A stretch of 64,000 nt of DNA from Rhodanobacter sp. (GTDB lineage: Bacteria > Pseudomonadota > Gammaproteobacteria > Xanthomonadales > Rhodanobacteraceae): contig SCRM01000021.1 in assembly GCA_004298045.1 (NCBI GenBank), positions 62,001 to 126,000 of the forward strand, given 5' to 3'. Position numbers and translations under genes: made by a program. The notes beneath the pieces were generated by a model that had not been told where the DNA came from, did no database searches, and worked only from the letters and a program-made list of their open reading frames with translations. Of this stretch, positions 34,950 through 48,350 are shown piece after piece. Position 1 is the first letter of the stretch; each line of letters opens with the position of its first letter.

Positions 34950-36631
34950 GCCGCTTGTGCGCGCGCCTCGTTGCGCAACTCGCGGCGGAGAATCTTGCCA
35001 ACGTTGCTCTTGGGCAGGCTGTCGCGAAATTCGATCAGTTTGGGGCGCTTGTAGCCGGTGAGCTGGTCGTGGCAGAACGCCTTGAGGGCTTCGGCGGTGA
35101 GGTTCGGGTCCTTGCGCACCACGTAGAGTTTCACCACCTCGCCGGAGTGCTCGTCCGGTACGCCCACGGCGGCCACCTCGGCCACGCCGGGGTGCAGCAT
35201 CACGGCGTCCTCGACCTCGTTCGGATACACGTTGAAGCCGGACACCAGGATCATGTCCTTCTTGCGGTCGACGATGTAGAAGTAGCCGTTCTCGTCCATC
35301 CGCGCGATGTCGCCGGTATGCAGCCAGCCGTCGGCGCCGAGCACCTTGGCGGTCTCCTCCGGGCGCTGCCAGTAGCCCTGCATCACCTGCGGGCCCTTGA
35401 CCATCAGCTCGCCCACGCCGCCCACCGGCAAGGGCTGATTGTCCTCCGACCACACGGCGACGTTGGTGGACGGCACCGGCAGCCCGATCGAGCCGTTGTA
35501 CTCCTTGAGGTCGAGCGGGTTGATACATGCCGCCGGCGAGGTTTCGGTGAGGCCGTAGGCCTCGGCCAGCGTGCAGCCGGTGACCTTCTTCCAGCGCTCC
35601 GCCACCGCCCGCTGCACCGCCATGCCGCCGCCGAGCGTCAGATGCAGGCGCGAGAAATCCACTTCGGCAAACCCCGGCGTGTTGAGCAGGCCGTTGAACA
35701 ACGTGTTGACGCCAGTCAGCGCGGTGAAATGCGAGGCCTTCAGTTCCTTGACGAAGCCCGGCATGTCGCGCGGGTTGGTGATCAGCCAGTTGAGCCCGCC
35801 CATGCGCATGAACACCAGGCCGTTCGCGGTGAGCGAAAAGATGTGGTACAGCGGCAGCGCGGTGATGATGACTTCTTCGCCGGGCTTGGTGTTGCCGCCG
35901 ACCCAGGTGCCGGCCTGCAGCATGTTGGCGACCATGTTGCCGTGGCTCAGCATCGCGCCCTTGGCGACGCCGGTGGTGCCGCCGGTGTACTGCAGGAAGG
36001 CGAGGTCGGCGTGGGTCAGCTCGACCTTGGGCACCGGGTGCGCGGCGCCTTGCGCCAGCGCGTCGCGAAAGCGCACGGCGGTCGGCAGCTGATAGGCCGG
36101 CACCATCTTCTTGACATGCTTGAGCACGAAATTGACGAGTGCGCCCTTGGGGAAGCCGAGCAGATCGCCAATGCCGGTGGTGATGATGTGCTTGACTTGG
36201 GTGCCGGCGACGACTTCCTGCAGCGTCTTGGCAAAGTTGTCGAGGACCACGATGGCGCGGGCGCCGGAGTCTTCGAGCTGATGGTTGAGCTCGCGCGCGG
36301 TGTACATCGGGTTGGTGTTGACTACCACGATGCCGGCGCGCAGCGCGCCGAACAGGGCGATCGGGTACTGCAGCACGTTCGGCATCATGAGGGCGATGCG
36401 GTCGCCCTTGGCCAGCCCGATCACGCCGGTGAGGTAGCCGGCAAACTGCCGGCTGAGCGTGTCGATCTCGCCGTAGCTGAGCACCTTGCCGAAGTTGGCA
36501 AAGGCGGGGCGATCACGGAACTTGGTGAACGCTTCTTCCACTACCGCCGCCACCGAACCGTAGGTGTTGATGTCGATTTCGGCGGGTACGCCGGCGGGAT
36601 AGTGCGCCAGCCACGGACGGTCATTGCTCAT
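34934..36631 (-). CDS. fadD: Long-chain fatty acid-CoA ligase (FadD / RpfB-like)
   Basis: 565 aa (E. coli FadD 561). ANL superfamily: P-loop-like [16 protein letters not shown], adenylate motif [38 protein letters not shown], and the catalytic Lys near the C terminus in [14 protein letters not shown]. It activates exogenous fatty acids to acyl-CoA at the inner membrane. In Xanthomonas the orthologue is rpfB, which affects turnover of the DSF signal. Here it stands alone between a PilZ gene and a lipoprotein gene. Confidence 0.93.
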   Translation of the reverse strand: MSNDRPWLAHYPAGVPAEIDINTYGSVAAVVEEAFTKFRDRPAFANFGKVLSYGEIDTLSRQFAGYLTGVIGLAKGDRIALMMPNVLQYPIALFGALRAGIVVVNTNPMYTARELNHQLEDSGARAIVVLDNFAKTLQEVVAGTQVKHIITTGIGDLLGFPKGALVNFVLKHVKKMVPAYQLPTAVRFRDALAQGAAHPVPKVELTHADLAFLQYTGGTTGVAKGAMLSHGNMVANMLQAGTWVGGNTKPGEEVIITALPLYHIFSLTANGLVFMRMGGLNWLITNPRDMPGFVKELKASHFTALTGVNTLFNGLLNTPGFAEVDFSRLHLTLGGGMAVQRAVAERWKKVTGCTLAEAYGLTETSPAACINPLDLKEYNGSIGLPVPSTNVAVWSEDNQPLPVGGVGELMVKGPQVMQGYWQRPEETAKVLGADGWLHTGDIARMDENGYFYIVDRKKDMILVSGFNVYPNEVEDAVMLHPGVAEVAAVGVPDEHSGEVVKLYVVRKDPNLTAEALKAFCHDQLTGYKRPKLIEFRDSLPKSNVGKILRRELRNEARAQAAKAAG

Positions 36632-36773
36632 GCTTTGGATCCCCTGTTGTGTCGATGACAATGGGCGGATGGAAGCGTCGCGTTGGCGTAGGCATCCGTC
36701 GTGGATTGTGACCGAAGATTTGAACATGCGCCGGCGTACGGGGCAAGCGGCAATGCAACGATTCGAGGTGGCC

Positions 36774-37217
36774 ATGAAGGACGTGAAGGTACTGGTTTTG
36801 CTGGTCATGACGATGCTGATCGGCGTCCCGATCACCGCCTGCCGACGCACGCCGGACGAGGTGCAGGTGCGCGCCGCGATTGCGGCGGGTGCGCAGGCAG
36901 TGCAGGCGGGTTCGGCCAGCGATCTGGGTGCGGTGCTGACTGACGATTTCGACGGTAATGCCGGTGAGCTTGGGCGGCGCGACCTGGTGCGCATGGTCGC
37001 GGGCCTGGCGTTGCGCGGCGAGCATGTTGGCGCCACCACCGGGCCGATTGCCATCGAGCGTCGTGGCGACCGGCTGGTGGCGGATTTCACCGTGACGCTC
37101 ACCAGCGGTGGGCGCGTGTTGCCGGATCGGCTTGGCGTATACCGGGCGGAAACCGCCTGGCGCAGGGAGGGTGGCCACTGGCGTTGCTACCGCGCCGCGT
37201 GGAAGCGCTCGCTGTAA
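36774..37217 (+). CDS. Lipoprotein with NTF2-like (SnoaL/DUF4440-type) domain
   Basis: 147 aa. The N terminus [23 protein letters not shown] is a lipoprotein signal with lipobox ITAC (Cys about 23). The remainder fits a cystatin/NTF2-like fold: an N-terminal helix [25 protein letters not shown], then strands with [22 protein letters not shown] and [15 protein letters not shown]. Such domains are seen in many secreted proteins with no common function. Start at 36774 behind GAGGTG; an ATG at 36753 is also in frame. Divergent from fadD. Confidence 0.75.
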   Translation: MKDVKVLVLLVMTMLIGVPITACRRTPDEVQVRAAIAAGAQAVQAGSASDLGAVLTDDFDGNAGELGRRDLVRMVAGLALRGEHVGATTGPIAIERRGDRLVADFTVTLTSGGRVLPDRLGVYRAETAWRREGGHWRCYRAAWKRSL

Positions 37218-37236
37218 CGCGTTTCTCGCGGCCATG

Positions 37237-37265
37237 AAAAAACCGCCCCGGCAAGCCGGGGCGGT
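37237..37265 (-). terminator. Intrinsic terminator of acnA
   Basis: Read on the minus strand: ACCGCCCCGGC (rc of 37255-37265), loop TT, GCCGGGGCGGT (rc of 37242-37252), then a run of six T. It lies 24 bases beyond the acnA stop. Confidence 0.88.
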
Positions 37266-37288
37266 CGGGTGCTGCGGTGACGCGTGGA

Positions 37289-39976
<2,688 letters not shown>

Positions 39977-40183
39977 GGGGGCTCCTGGCGAAATCCTGCT
40001 GCTGGGACGGTGGCGGTCTGGCGTAATCGACGCGATCAGGTGCACGAAGATGGCAATTCGCGTGCAAAGTTGGCGTGATTGTCGCCCGGTCGGCGCGTTG
40101 CCGAGTGCTGCAAACGCGACGTACTGGCCAAAGGCCGTATAGCATGGCGAGCCACGCAGCCATCCACAAACGCATTTCATGAC

Positions 40184-41089
40184 ATGCAGCATTCGATGAT
40201 TTCGACCGGGCTCGCCGCGGTCTCGCTGCGCGACCTGGCGATGGTGCAGGCAGTGCACCAGCACGGCAGCTTCAACCATGCCGCGCGCGCCATGCACATC
40301 AGCCCCTCGGGCCTGTCCCATCAAGTACAAAAGGTGGAGCAGGCGCTGGGGGCGCCGCTGTTCGAGCGCGGCGGGCGCAAGGTGGTGCCGACTGCCGGTG
40401 GGCGCCGGCTGCTGGCGCGCATCGACGCCGTGCTGGGCGCCGCCGAGGCTCTGCAGCAAGGTGCGCATGCCGGTGAACTGGCGTTTGGCGGCGAGTTGCG
40501 ACTGGGCGTGCCCGCCTCGCTCGGGCCGTATCTCTTGCCCCACCTGATTGCGCCGTTTCCGCAGCATTTCCCCGGCGTGCGGCTGGGTATCTCCGAAGGC
40601 AAGCCGCGCGGCCTGCTGCGACGGCTGCGCGAGGCCGAGCTGGACGCGGCGCTGGCGCCGCTTACCGTGGCCGGCAGTGGCGTGGTTGTTACACCGCTGT
40701 TTTTCGAGCCATGGGAAGTGATGCTGCGCGCCGACCATGCGTTGGCCGGGCGCCGCAGCGTCACGCTTGACCAGCTTGATGCCGCGGATGCGATCCTGAT
40801 GGCCGAAAGCCATGCCGACGGCGAGGGCTACGTGCAGGACGTGAGCCTCGAAAGCCTTGCCGCGCTGGTGAGCCTGCGTGGCGGGCACACCTTTGTGCCG
40901 GCGCTGGCGCACGCGCGGCTGGCGTCCAAGCCGGACATCGTGCTGGCGAAGATTCGTGGCCAGGTGCCGGGACGCGAGATCGCGCTTTACTGGCGCGAGG
41001 CGACGCCGTGGCAACCCGATTTGCAGGCGTTCGCCAAGCTGCTGCGGCAACTGGCGCGGCAGCTGGCAGGGCTCAAGCTGATCGGCTGA
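40184..41089 (+). CDS. OxyR-like LysR-family regulator without the redox cysteines
   Basis: 301 aa from ATG 40184 (ATG 40196 gives 297). LysR winged helix near the start: [38 protein letters not shown]. The effector domain follows E. coli OxyR closely in parts: [38 protein letters not shown], and [22 protein letters not shown]. At the place of OxyR Cys199 (EDGHCLRDQ) it has ESHADGEG, and no Cys stands at the Cys208 position, so the peroxide disulfide switch cannot form. It is divergent from acnA, 207 bases away, which it may control. A different effector, or loss of sensing, is inferred. Confidence 0.82.
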   Translation: MQHSMISTGLAAVSLRDLAMVQAVHQHGSFNHAARAMHISPSGLSHQVQKVEQALGAPLFERGGRKVVPTAGGRRLLARIDAVLGAAEALQQGAHAGELAFGGELRLGVPASLGPYLLPHLIAPFPQHFPGVRLGISEGKPRGLLRRLREAELDAALAPLTVAGSGVVVTPLFFEPWEVMLRADHALAGRRSVTLDQLDAADAILMAESHADGEGYVQDVSLESLAALVSLRGGHTFVPALAHARLASKPDIVLAKIRGQVPGREIALYWREATPWQPDLQAFAKLLRQLARQLAGLKLIG

Positions 41090-41097
41090 GGTTCGGC

Positions 41098-41127
41098 GCC
41101 GGAAAAGGTCCGGCAGGCGGTTTTTTT
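41098..41127 (+). terminator. Possible terminator after the LysR gene
   Basis: Short arms GCCGG (41098-41102) and CCGGC (41110-41114) precede seven T (41121-41127), but six bases separate the stem from the T-run, so it is weak. Confidence 0.35.
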
Positions 41128-41136
41128 AACCGGTGC

Positions 41137-41763
41137 TCAGCCGCCGTTGTCCAGCGTGGTGCCGGTCAACAGGCCGCGCGCGAGCATGCTGCACTGGCGC
41201 CGGAACAGCAGCAGTTGCCATTGGCGGCCGCCGAGCTGATGCCACAACACCGCGGAGCGCACTGCGGCGAGCAGGTTGCTGCGCACCTTCTCCACGATGG
41301 GCGCTTGCTGCAAATGCGTCGGGTTGCCGTTGACCATCACCCGCGGGCGCAGGGTGGACAGGGTTTGCGCGTAAAGCTCGGCGAGCCGTGCCGTCACTTG
41401 CGGCGAGCCCATGCCGAAATGTTCGACCTGGCGCTGCGCGGCGATGATGCCTTGCTGCAGCTCGTCGAGCAGGTCGCGCCGGCCGGACAGGCTGCGTTCC
41501 ACGCGCATCACCGTCATTGCCATGCGCGTCACGGTCATGTCGTTGCCGTTTTCGTCGAGCTGCGACACCAGCGTACGCAGCCCCAGCCGTACGCCGGCGG
41601 TACTGCCATACACCGCTACCACCGACGGCGCGTCGATGCGGAAGACGCTGGCCAGTCCGGCTTCCATGGCACCTTCGTCGCAGCGGCCGTCGTTGGCCAA
41701 TTGCTTGGTCAAGAGGCAGGCCTGGTACAAACCAGCCAGCGCCAGCACGCGTTCCTCGCTCAT
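41137..41763 (-). CDS. hflD: HflD-family membrane-associated protein
   Basis: 208 aa (E. coli 213), almost entirely helical: MSEERVLALAGLYQACLLTKQLA at the start and a hydrophobic C-terminal half (PIVEKVRSNLLAAVRSAVLWHQLGG). In E. coli HflD is peripheral to the inner membrane and affects lambda lysogenisation by binding CII; its housekeeping role is unclear. It follows mnmA with a 24-base gap, the conserved mnmA-hflD order. The ATG at 41763 gives the family start; a GTG six codons earlier is in frame. Confidence 0.92.
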   Translation of the reverse strand: MSEERVLALAGLYQACLLTKQLANDGRCDEGAMEAGLASVFRIDAPSVVAVYGSTAGVRLGLRTLVSQLDENGNDMTVTRMAMTVMRVERSLSGRRDLLDELQQGIIAAQRQVEHFGMGSPQVTARLAELYAQTLSTLRPRVMVNGNPTHLQQAPIVEKVRSNLLAAVRSAVLWHQLGGRQWQLLLFRRQCSMLARGLLTGTTLDNGG

Positions 41764-41787
41764 CGCAAAAGCTTCAAACACCGTCGT

Positions 41788-42897
41788 TCAACTCTCATCA
41801 TTCGGGGGAAGGCCGCCGTACGGCGCGTCGGTCGCGGCGATCACCGCGCCGCCCAGACACACCTCACCAGCGTAGAGCACCAGCGACTGGCCGGGCGTGA
41901 CGGCGCGCTGGGGAGTGTCGAAGTGCACTTCCAGTGCGTCGTCCGTAACCGTGACTGTGCAAGCCTGGTCGGGCTGGCGGTAGCGGGTTTTTGCCGTGCA
42001 GCGAAACTGCGCGGCGGGCGCGTGGCCGGCAACCCAGGTGGGTGCTTCGCTGCGCAGGTGGCGCGAATCCAGCCAGTGGTTCGCATTGCCCTGGGCCACG
42101 ATCAGCCGGTTCGCGGCCACATCCTTGCCGACCACATACCACGGCTTGCCGCTGGCGTCGTGGCGGCCGCCGATGCCGAGACCGTTGCGCTGGCCGAGCG
42201 TGTAGTACATCGCGCCCTGGTGCTCGCCGACGAGGCGACCGTCGGGGGTGCGGATCTCGCCCGGCTGGCCGGGCAGGTAGCGCGCAAGGAACTGGCGGAA
42301 ATCGCGCTCGCCGATGAAGCAGATGCCGGTGGAATCCTTCTTGGCCGAGGTGGGCAGGCCGGCGGCGCGCGCCAGCTCGCGCACGCGGGATTTTTCCAGC
42401 GCGCCGATCGGGAACAGCGTGGCCGCCAGTTGCGTCTGCCCCAGGGCGTGCAGGAAGTAGGTCTGATCCTTGGCGCGGTCGACCGCGCGCAGCAGGCGGT
42501 AGGCCCCGTCCACGCAGTCGACCTGGGCGTAGTGGCCGGTGGCGATCTTCTCGGCGCCGAGCTTGCGTGCCTCGTCCAGGAAGGTCTTGAACTTGATCTC
42601 GCGGTTGCACGCCACGTCGGGGTTCGGCGTGCGCCCGGCGCGGTATTCGTCCAGAAAATGGGTGAACACGCCGTCCCAATACGCGGCGGCAAAGTTGCGC
42701 GCGTGGAACGGGATGCCGAGCTGGCCGCATACGGCGACCGCATCCTTGCGGTCGGCGTCGGTGGTGCACGGGCCGTCACGGCCGTCGTCTTCCCAGTTCT
42801 GCATGAACAAACCTTCGACCGCGTGCCCGGCCTGCTTGAGCAGCAGGGCGGCGACCGAGGAGTCCACGCCGCCGGAGATGCCGAGCATCACCCGCAT
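41788..42897 (-). CDS. mnmA: tRNA 2-thiouridylase MnmA
   Basis: 369 aa (E. coli 368). PP-loop ATP pyrophosphatase motif [14 protein letters not shown] at the N terminus. The two catalytic cysteines are in [12 protein letters not shown] and [12 protein letters not shown]. The C-terminal beta-barrel includes [11 protein letters not shown]. It installs the 2-thio group at U34 of tRNA Lys, Glu and Gln, taking sulfur from the Tus relay. Its start overlaps the nudJ stop by ten bases. Confidence 0.97.
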   Translation of the reverse strand: MRVMLGISGGVDSSVAALLLKQAGHAVEGLFMQNWEDDGRDGPCTTDADRKDAVAVCGQLGIPFHARNFAAAYWDGVFTHFLDEYRAGRTPNPDVACNREIKFKTFLDEARKLGAEKIATGHYAQVDCVDGAYRLLRAVDRAKDQTYFLHALGQTQLAATLFPIGALEKSRVRELARAAGLPTSAKKDSTGICFIGERDFRQFLARYLPGQPGEIRTPDGRLVGEHQGAMYYTLGQRNGLGIGGRHDASGKPWYVVGKDVAANRLIVAQGNANHWLDSRHLRSEAPTWVAGHAPAAQFRCTAKTRYRQPDQACTVTVTDDALEVHFDTPQRAVTPGQSLVLYAGEVCLGGAVIAATDAPYGGLPPNDES

Positions 42898-43379
42898 GAC
42901 ACGGTGGGTTCCGGCCACCAGTGCAAGGTATCCAGCGGCAGCCGCGATCCGGCGAGCCAGTCGTCGATGCTGGCCAGGATCAGCGGGCTGCGCAGGCGGG
43001 TGCCGAGCGCCGCGATTTCTTCCCGGGTCAGCCACAGTGCGCGATGGATGCCGCTGTCCAGTGCCCGCGTGGCGTCGTGCGACACCGCGCGGGCCGCGAA
43101 ACAGAAGCGCACCACGCCTTCGCCATGCTCGGTGCTGTGCCACTGGTAGACGCCGACGAGGTGCGTGGGTTCGACCGTCCGGCCGGTTTCTTCCAGCGTT
43201 TCGCGGCGGGCCGCAGCGAGCAGTTGCTCGTGATCCTCGAGGTGGCCTGCCGGCTGGTTGTAGCCGAGGCGGCCGTGGGCTTCCTCCTCGACCATGAGGT
43301 AGCGCGCGCCGTCGGTCACGATGCAGGCGACGGTGACGTGCGGACGCCAGATGGCGGCGGTGGGGACGACGGGAGACAT
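42888..43379 (-). CDS. nudJ: NUDIX hydrolase (NudJ-type)
   Basis: 163 aa from ATG 43379 (ATG 43406 would add nine residues). The Nudix box [23 protein letters not shown] fits G-x5-E-x7-R-E-x2-[13 protein letters not shown] and NQPAGHLE match the start and active region of E. coli NudJ, a phosphatase for HMP-PP and nucleoside di/triphosphates. The order nudJ-mnmA-hflD is the same as in E. coli. Confidence 0.88.
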   Translation of the reverse strand: MSPVVPTAAIWRPHVTVACIVTDGARYLMVEEEAHGRLGYNQPAGHLEDHEQLLAAARRETLEETGRTVEPTHLVGVYQWHSTEHGEGVVRFCFAARAVSHDATRALDSGIHRALWLTREEIAALGTRLRSPLILASIDDWLAGSRLPLDTLHWWPEPTVSCG

Positions 43380-43460
43380 AGGGTACACGACTTGGAAAGA
43401 CGCCATTGTGCCATCACCTGTACCGGGGGCCTGCAGCGCAGTCGCGACGGGCTCGCTGCG

Positions 43461-43466
43461 TATAAT
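43461..43466 (+). promoter_or_regulatory. Consensus -10 box before clpS
   Basis: TATAAT, a perfect -10 hexamer 30 bases before the clpS ATG. No clear -35 at normal spacing. AGGAG (43479-43483) is the ribosome-binding site candidate. Confidence 0.55.
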
Positions 43467-43495
43467 TGTGGCGGTTGCAGGAGTGTGTTCGATCC

Positions 43496-43822
43496 ATGGC
43501 CAATCAACCCGAAAACGAACAGGACGGCGGCCGCGGCATTGCCGTGCAAACCGCAAAACCCGAGGTTGCGCGGCCGCCGATGTTCCAGGTTTTGCTGCTC
43601 AATGACGATTTCACTCCCATGGATTTCGTGATCGAAGTGCTGCGCGGCTTTTTTGCGATGGAGCAGGAGCGTGCGGTGCAGGTCATGCTGCATGTGCATA
43701 CGCGCGGCAAGGGGGTTTGCGGGGTGTTTACGCGCGAGGTCGCGGAGACCAAGGTCAACCAGGTCAATGAGTATTCACGCGCCCATCAACACCCTTTGTT
43801 GTGCACTATGGAAAAGGTCTAG
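43496..43822 (+). CDS. clpS: ClpS adaptor (N-recognin)
   Basis: 108 aa (E. coli 106). The binding-pocket motif [20 protein letters not shown] is intact, including the Asn-Asp-Asp and Met of the N-degron pocket. The flexible N-terminal tail ([16 protein letters not shown]) is needed for delivery to ClpA. ClpS hands N-end-rule substrates to ClpAP. Its stop is 64 bases before clpA. Confidence 0.96.
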   Translation: MANQPENEQDGGRGIAVQTAKPEVARPPMFQVLLLNDDFTPMDFVIEVLRGFFAMEQERAVQVMLHVHTRGKGVCGVFTREVAETKVNQVNEYSRAHQHPLLCTMEKV

Positions 43823-43886
43823 GAGCCCTTACTTTGTAGCCATCGCGGTTCAACCCGCCCACGCCACTGCAACGGAGACGGTCCGG

Positions 43887-46160
<2,274 letters not shown>

Positions 46161-46180
46161 GCGGCTGTTTCAGGAACGAC

Positions 46181-46207
46181 AAAAGGCCGCGCACTGCGCG
46201 GCCTTTT
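46181..46207. terminator. Bidirectional terminator clpA / infA
   Basis: AAAAGGCCGCGC (46181-46192) and GCGCGGCCTTTT (46196-46207) are perfect 12-bp arms with loop ACT. T-runs occur on both strands between converging genes. Confidence 0.93.
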
Positions 46208-46229
46208 GCTGCCACCGGACGCCGAAGGT

Positions 46230-46448
46230 TTACTTCATGCGGTAGGTGATCCGCCCCTTGCTCAGGTCGTACGGGGTCATCTCGATCTTGACCTTGTCGC
46301 CAGTGAGGATGCGGATGTAGTGCTTGCGCATGCGCCCGGAGATGTGGGCAATGACCACATGCCCGTTCTCCAGCTCCACGCGAAACATGGTGTTGGGCAA
46401 GGTCTCGGTAACCGTGCCCTCCATTTCGATGACGTCGTCTTTGGCCAT
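46230..46448 (-). CDS. infA: Translation initiation factor IF-1
   Basis: 72 aa, the exact E. coli length. A single OB-fold: [15 protein letters not shown] at the start, then [33 protein letters not shown] and [12 protein letters not shown] at the end. It binds the 30S A site in initiation. The ATG 46448 is unambiguous; the open frame continues upstream without conservation. Convergent with clpA, a common gammaproteobacterial arrangement. Confidence 0.98.
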   Translation of the reverse strand: MAKDDVIEMEGTVTETLPNTMFRVELENGHVVIAHISGRMRKHYIRILTGDKVKIEMTPYDLSKGRITYRMK

Positions 46449-46670
46449 GTGTTCCGGGTCGCGCGCAGCCGGATTGACTGCGTAAGCTGATAAGTATGCC
46501 ACGCGCGGGGCGTCCGGCAAAACACCGTTGGCGCCGTGTCGGGGCGGATGCGGCCAGCGTCGGCGGGACATCGCACCCTAATACGGCGTGCCCGAAGTCA
46601 TCCCTTGCCGGCGTGCCAGCGGGGGAAATCGGGAGGGGCATCGACGCGCCGGCAACGTCGAATTCGGGTG

Positions 46671-46686
46671 TGTCATCAGCCTGTCA
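46671..46686 (+). promoter_or_regulatory. Pho box upstream of the porin gene
   Basis: Two exact TGTCA half-sites (46671-46675 and 46682-46686) are 11 bp apart, the repeat length of the PhoB operator (CTGTCAT-like direct repeats). The second reads CTGTCAC. The site is 114 bases before the porin ATG. The rest of the 351-base infA-porin gap (46449-46799) shows no gene; it must also hold the infA promoter. Confidence 0.72.
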
Positions 46687-46799
46687 CGGCACTTGCACAT
46701 GACGGTAAGGCGACCCCTGCATTCTTGCGCCCGATCGCAGTCTTGCTGCCAGGGGCACACGGGGCGGGGCGCGACATCCTGACCATTGTGGAGAAACGC

Positions 46800-48068
46800 A
46801 TGCATTCGAAGACGCTCGCGCTGGCGATTGCCGCCGCCCTGGGCTTTGCCGGCTACGGCGCCCGCGCCGACGCCGCTACACGACCCCAATCCACCGCGTC
46901 TGCGGCCGAAGTGGCGCAGCTCAAGGCCCAGCTCGCAGCCTTGCAGGCAAAGGTGGATGAGCTCTCGCAGCAATCCGAGGCGCAGACCGCGGCGCAAGCC
47001 GAGACGGCGCAGGCAGTGCAGAAGGTGGAGGCCGACGGCAAGAACGCCGGTGGCACGCAGTCCAAGAGCCTGGAGGCGCTGAACAAGCTGGTCAACAACA
47101 CCAAGGTGTCCGGCAAGATGTTCTTCGACTTCACCAACATCGACCAGAAGAACAGCGACACGGGCCGCACTGCCGCCAACGGCACCGGGCTGGACGTGAA
47201 GCGCTTCTACCTCGGCGTCGACCACAAGTTCAACGACATCTGGTCGGCCAACCTCACCACCGACTTCAACTACGTCGCGAACGACGGCGAGACCAACCTG
47301 TTCGTGAAGAAGGCCTACGTGCAGGGCAAGTTCGACCAGGCGGCGATCCTGCGCATCGGTTCGGCCGACATGCCGTGGATCCCGTTCGTCGAGAACGTCT
47401 ATGGCTACCGCTATGTCGAGAACACCATCACCGACCGCCTGAAGTACGCCAACTCGGCCGACTGGGGCCTGCATGCGCTCGGCGACGTGGGCGCGGGCAA
47501 GATGTTCAACTACGCGGTGTCGGTGGTGAACGGTGCCGGCTACAAGAACCCCAGCCGCAGCAAGGGCGTCGATGTGGAAGCGCGCGTCGGTTTCGTGCCG
47601 TTCGACGGCCTCACCGTGGCGCTCGGCGGCTACTCCGGCCACCGCGGGCAGGAGACGCAGACCACCAGCGCTCCCCACACCGCGCAGCGCGGCGATTTCC
47701 TGATTGCCTACGTGAACAAGCAGTTCCGTGTGGGCGGCGAGTACTTCACCGCGAAGGACTGGAACAACGTGCTGACGCCGCGCTCCGACAAGGCCGATGG
47801 CTGGTCGGTGTGGGGCAGCGTGGCGCTGAACGACGACCTCTCCCTGTTTGCCCGCTACGACGAGGCCAAACTGAGCAAGGATCTGGATCGCAACGCCAAG
47901 GACACCTACTGGAACCTCGGCCTGCAGTACCAGGTGACCAAGGGCTTCAAGCTCGCCGGCGTGTGGAAGCACGAAAAGGGTGACAAGTCGGTGACCACGC
48001 CGCTGCCGGCGCACGTGCAGAACGTGAAGACCAACGAGATCGGCGTGTTCGGTGAGGTGGCGTTCTGA
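46800..48068 (+). CDS. Outer-membrane porin, phosphate-selective O/P type
   Basis: 422 aa. Signal peptide MHSKTLALAIAAALGFAGYGARA. Residues about 37-95 form a coiled coil (AEVAQLKAQLAALQAKVDELSQQ...), which trimerises the porin. The rest is a beta-barrel of alternating amphipathic strands (SGKMFFDFTNIDQ, LDVKRFYLGVDHKFNDIWSANL, FRVGGEYFTAKDW) closing with a terminal Phe (GVFGEVAF), the BAM recognition signal. The domain layout resembles OprO/OprP phosphate or polyphosphate channels, and the Pho box upstream supports a role in phosphate uptake. Substrate selectivity cannot be read directly. Confidence 0.82.
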   Translation: MHSKTLALAIAAALGFAGYGARADAATRPQSTASAAEVAQLKAQLAALQAKVDELSQQSEAQTAAQAETAQAVQKVEADGKNAGGTQSKSLEALNKLVNNTKVSGKMFFDFTNIDQKNSDTGRTAANGTGLDVKRFYLGVDHKFNDIWSANLTTDFNYVANDGETNLFVKKAYVQGKFDQAAILRIGSADMPWIPFVENVYGYRYVENTITDRLKYANSADWGLHALGDVGAGKMFNYAVSVVNGAGYKNPSRSKGVDVEARVGFVPFDGLTVALGGYSGHRGQETQTTSAPHTAQRGDFLIAYVNKQFRVGGEYFTAKDWNNVLTPRSDKADGWSVWGSVALNDDLSLFARYDEAKLSKDLDRNAKDTYWNLGLQYQVTKGFKLAGVWKHEKGDKSVTTPLPAHVQNVKTNEIGVFGEVAF

Positions 48069-48234
48069 GCAGGAACCGCTGGCAGTGGTTGATGCGGAAG
48101 GATGCCGCGTAGGGACGAGGAACGGATCGTCCTCATGTACTGGCAGGATGCCTGAAAGGTCCCGGGCCGGACACGGATGCCGGTCCGGGCTGGGGAGCGG
48201 GGTGGAGGCGACACCAACGGCCGTGGCTGCACCG

Positions 48235-48350
48235 TTTTGGCGGTCTTCCGCACCAGTGTTTGACCGATGAACCGCCACGGGGCGACAAATCGCCCGCAGG
48301 CTGCCTTGAGGCAGCCCTGACTTGCCTGCCTGGTCTCTATCGTCCGCGCT
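48235..48350. repeat. Dispersed structured repeat, copy A
   Basis: The segment GGCGGTCTTCCGCACC and its next eight bases (48239-48262) recur at 63282-63305 with 21 of 24 identical. About 70 bases further on, TGGTCTCTATCGTCC (48331-48345) resembles 63379-63393. Between them are two perfect hairpins: GGGCGA/TCGCCC (48280-48295) and GGCTGCC/GGCAGCC (48299-48316, loop TTGA). The right end overlaps the last codons of the sensor kinase gene. It separates that gene from the converging porin. Confidence 0.6.

Noticed and set aside
39977-41050. In-frame extension of aconitase by about 358 codons upstream
   Set aside because: AcnA starts at 39976 behind AGGAG; the extension is antisense to the LysR gene and unlike any aconitase.
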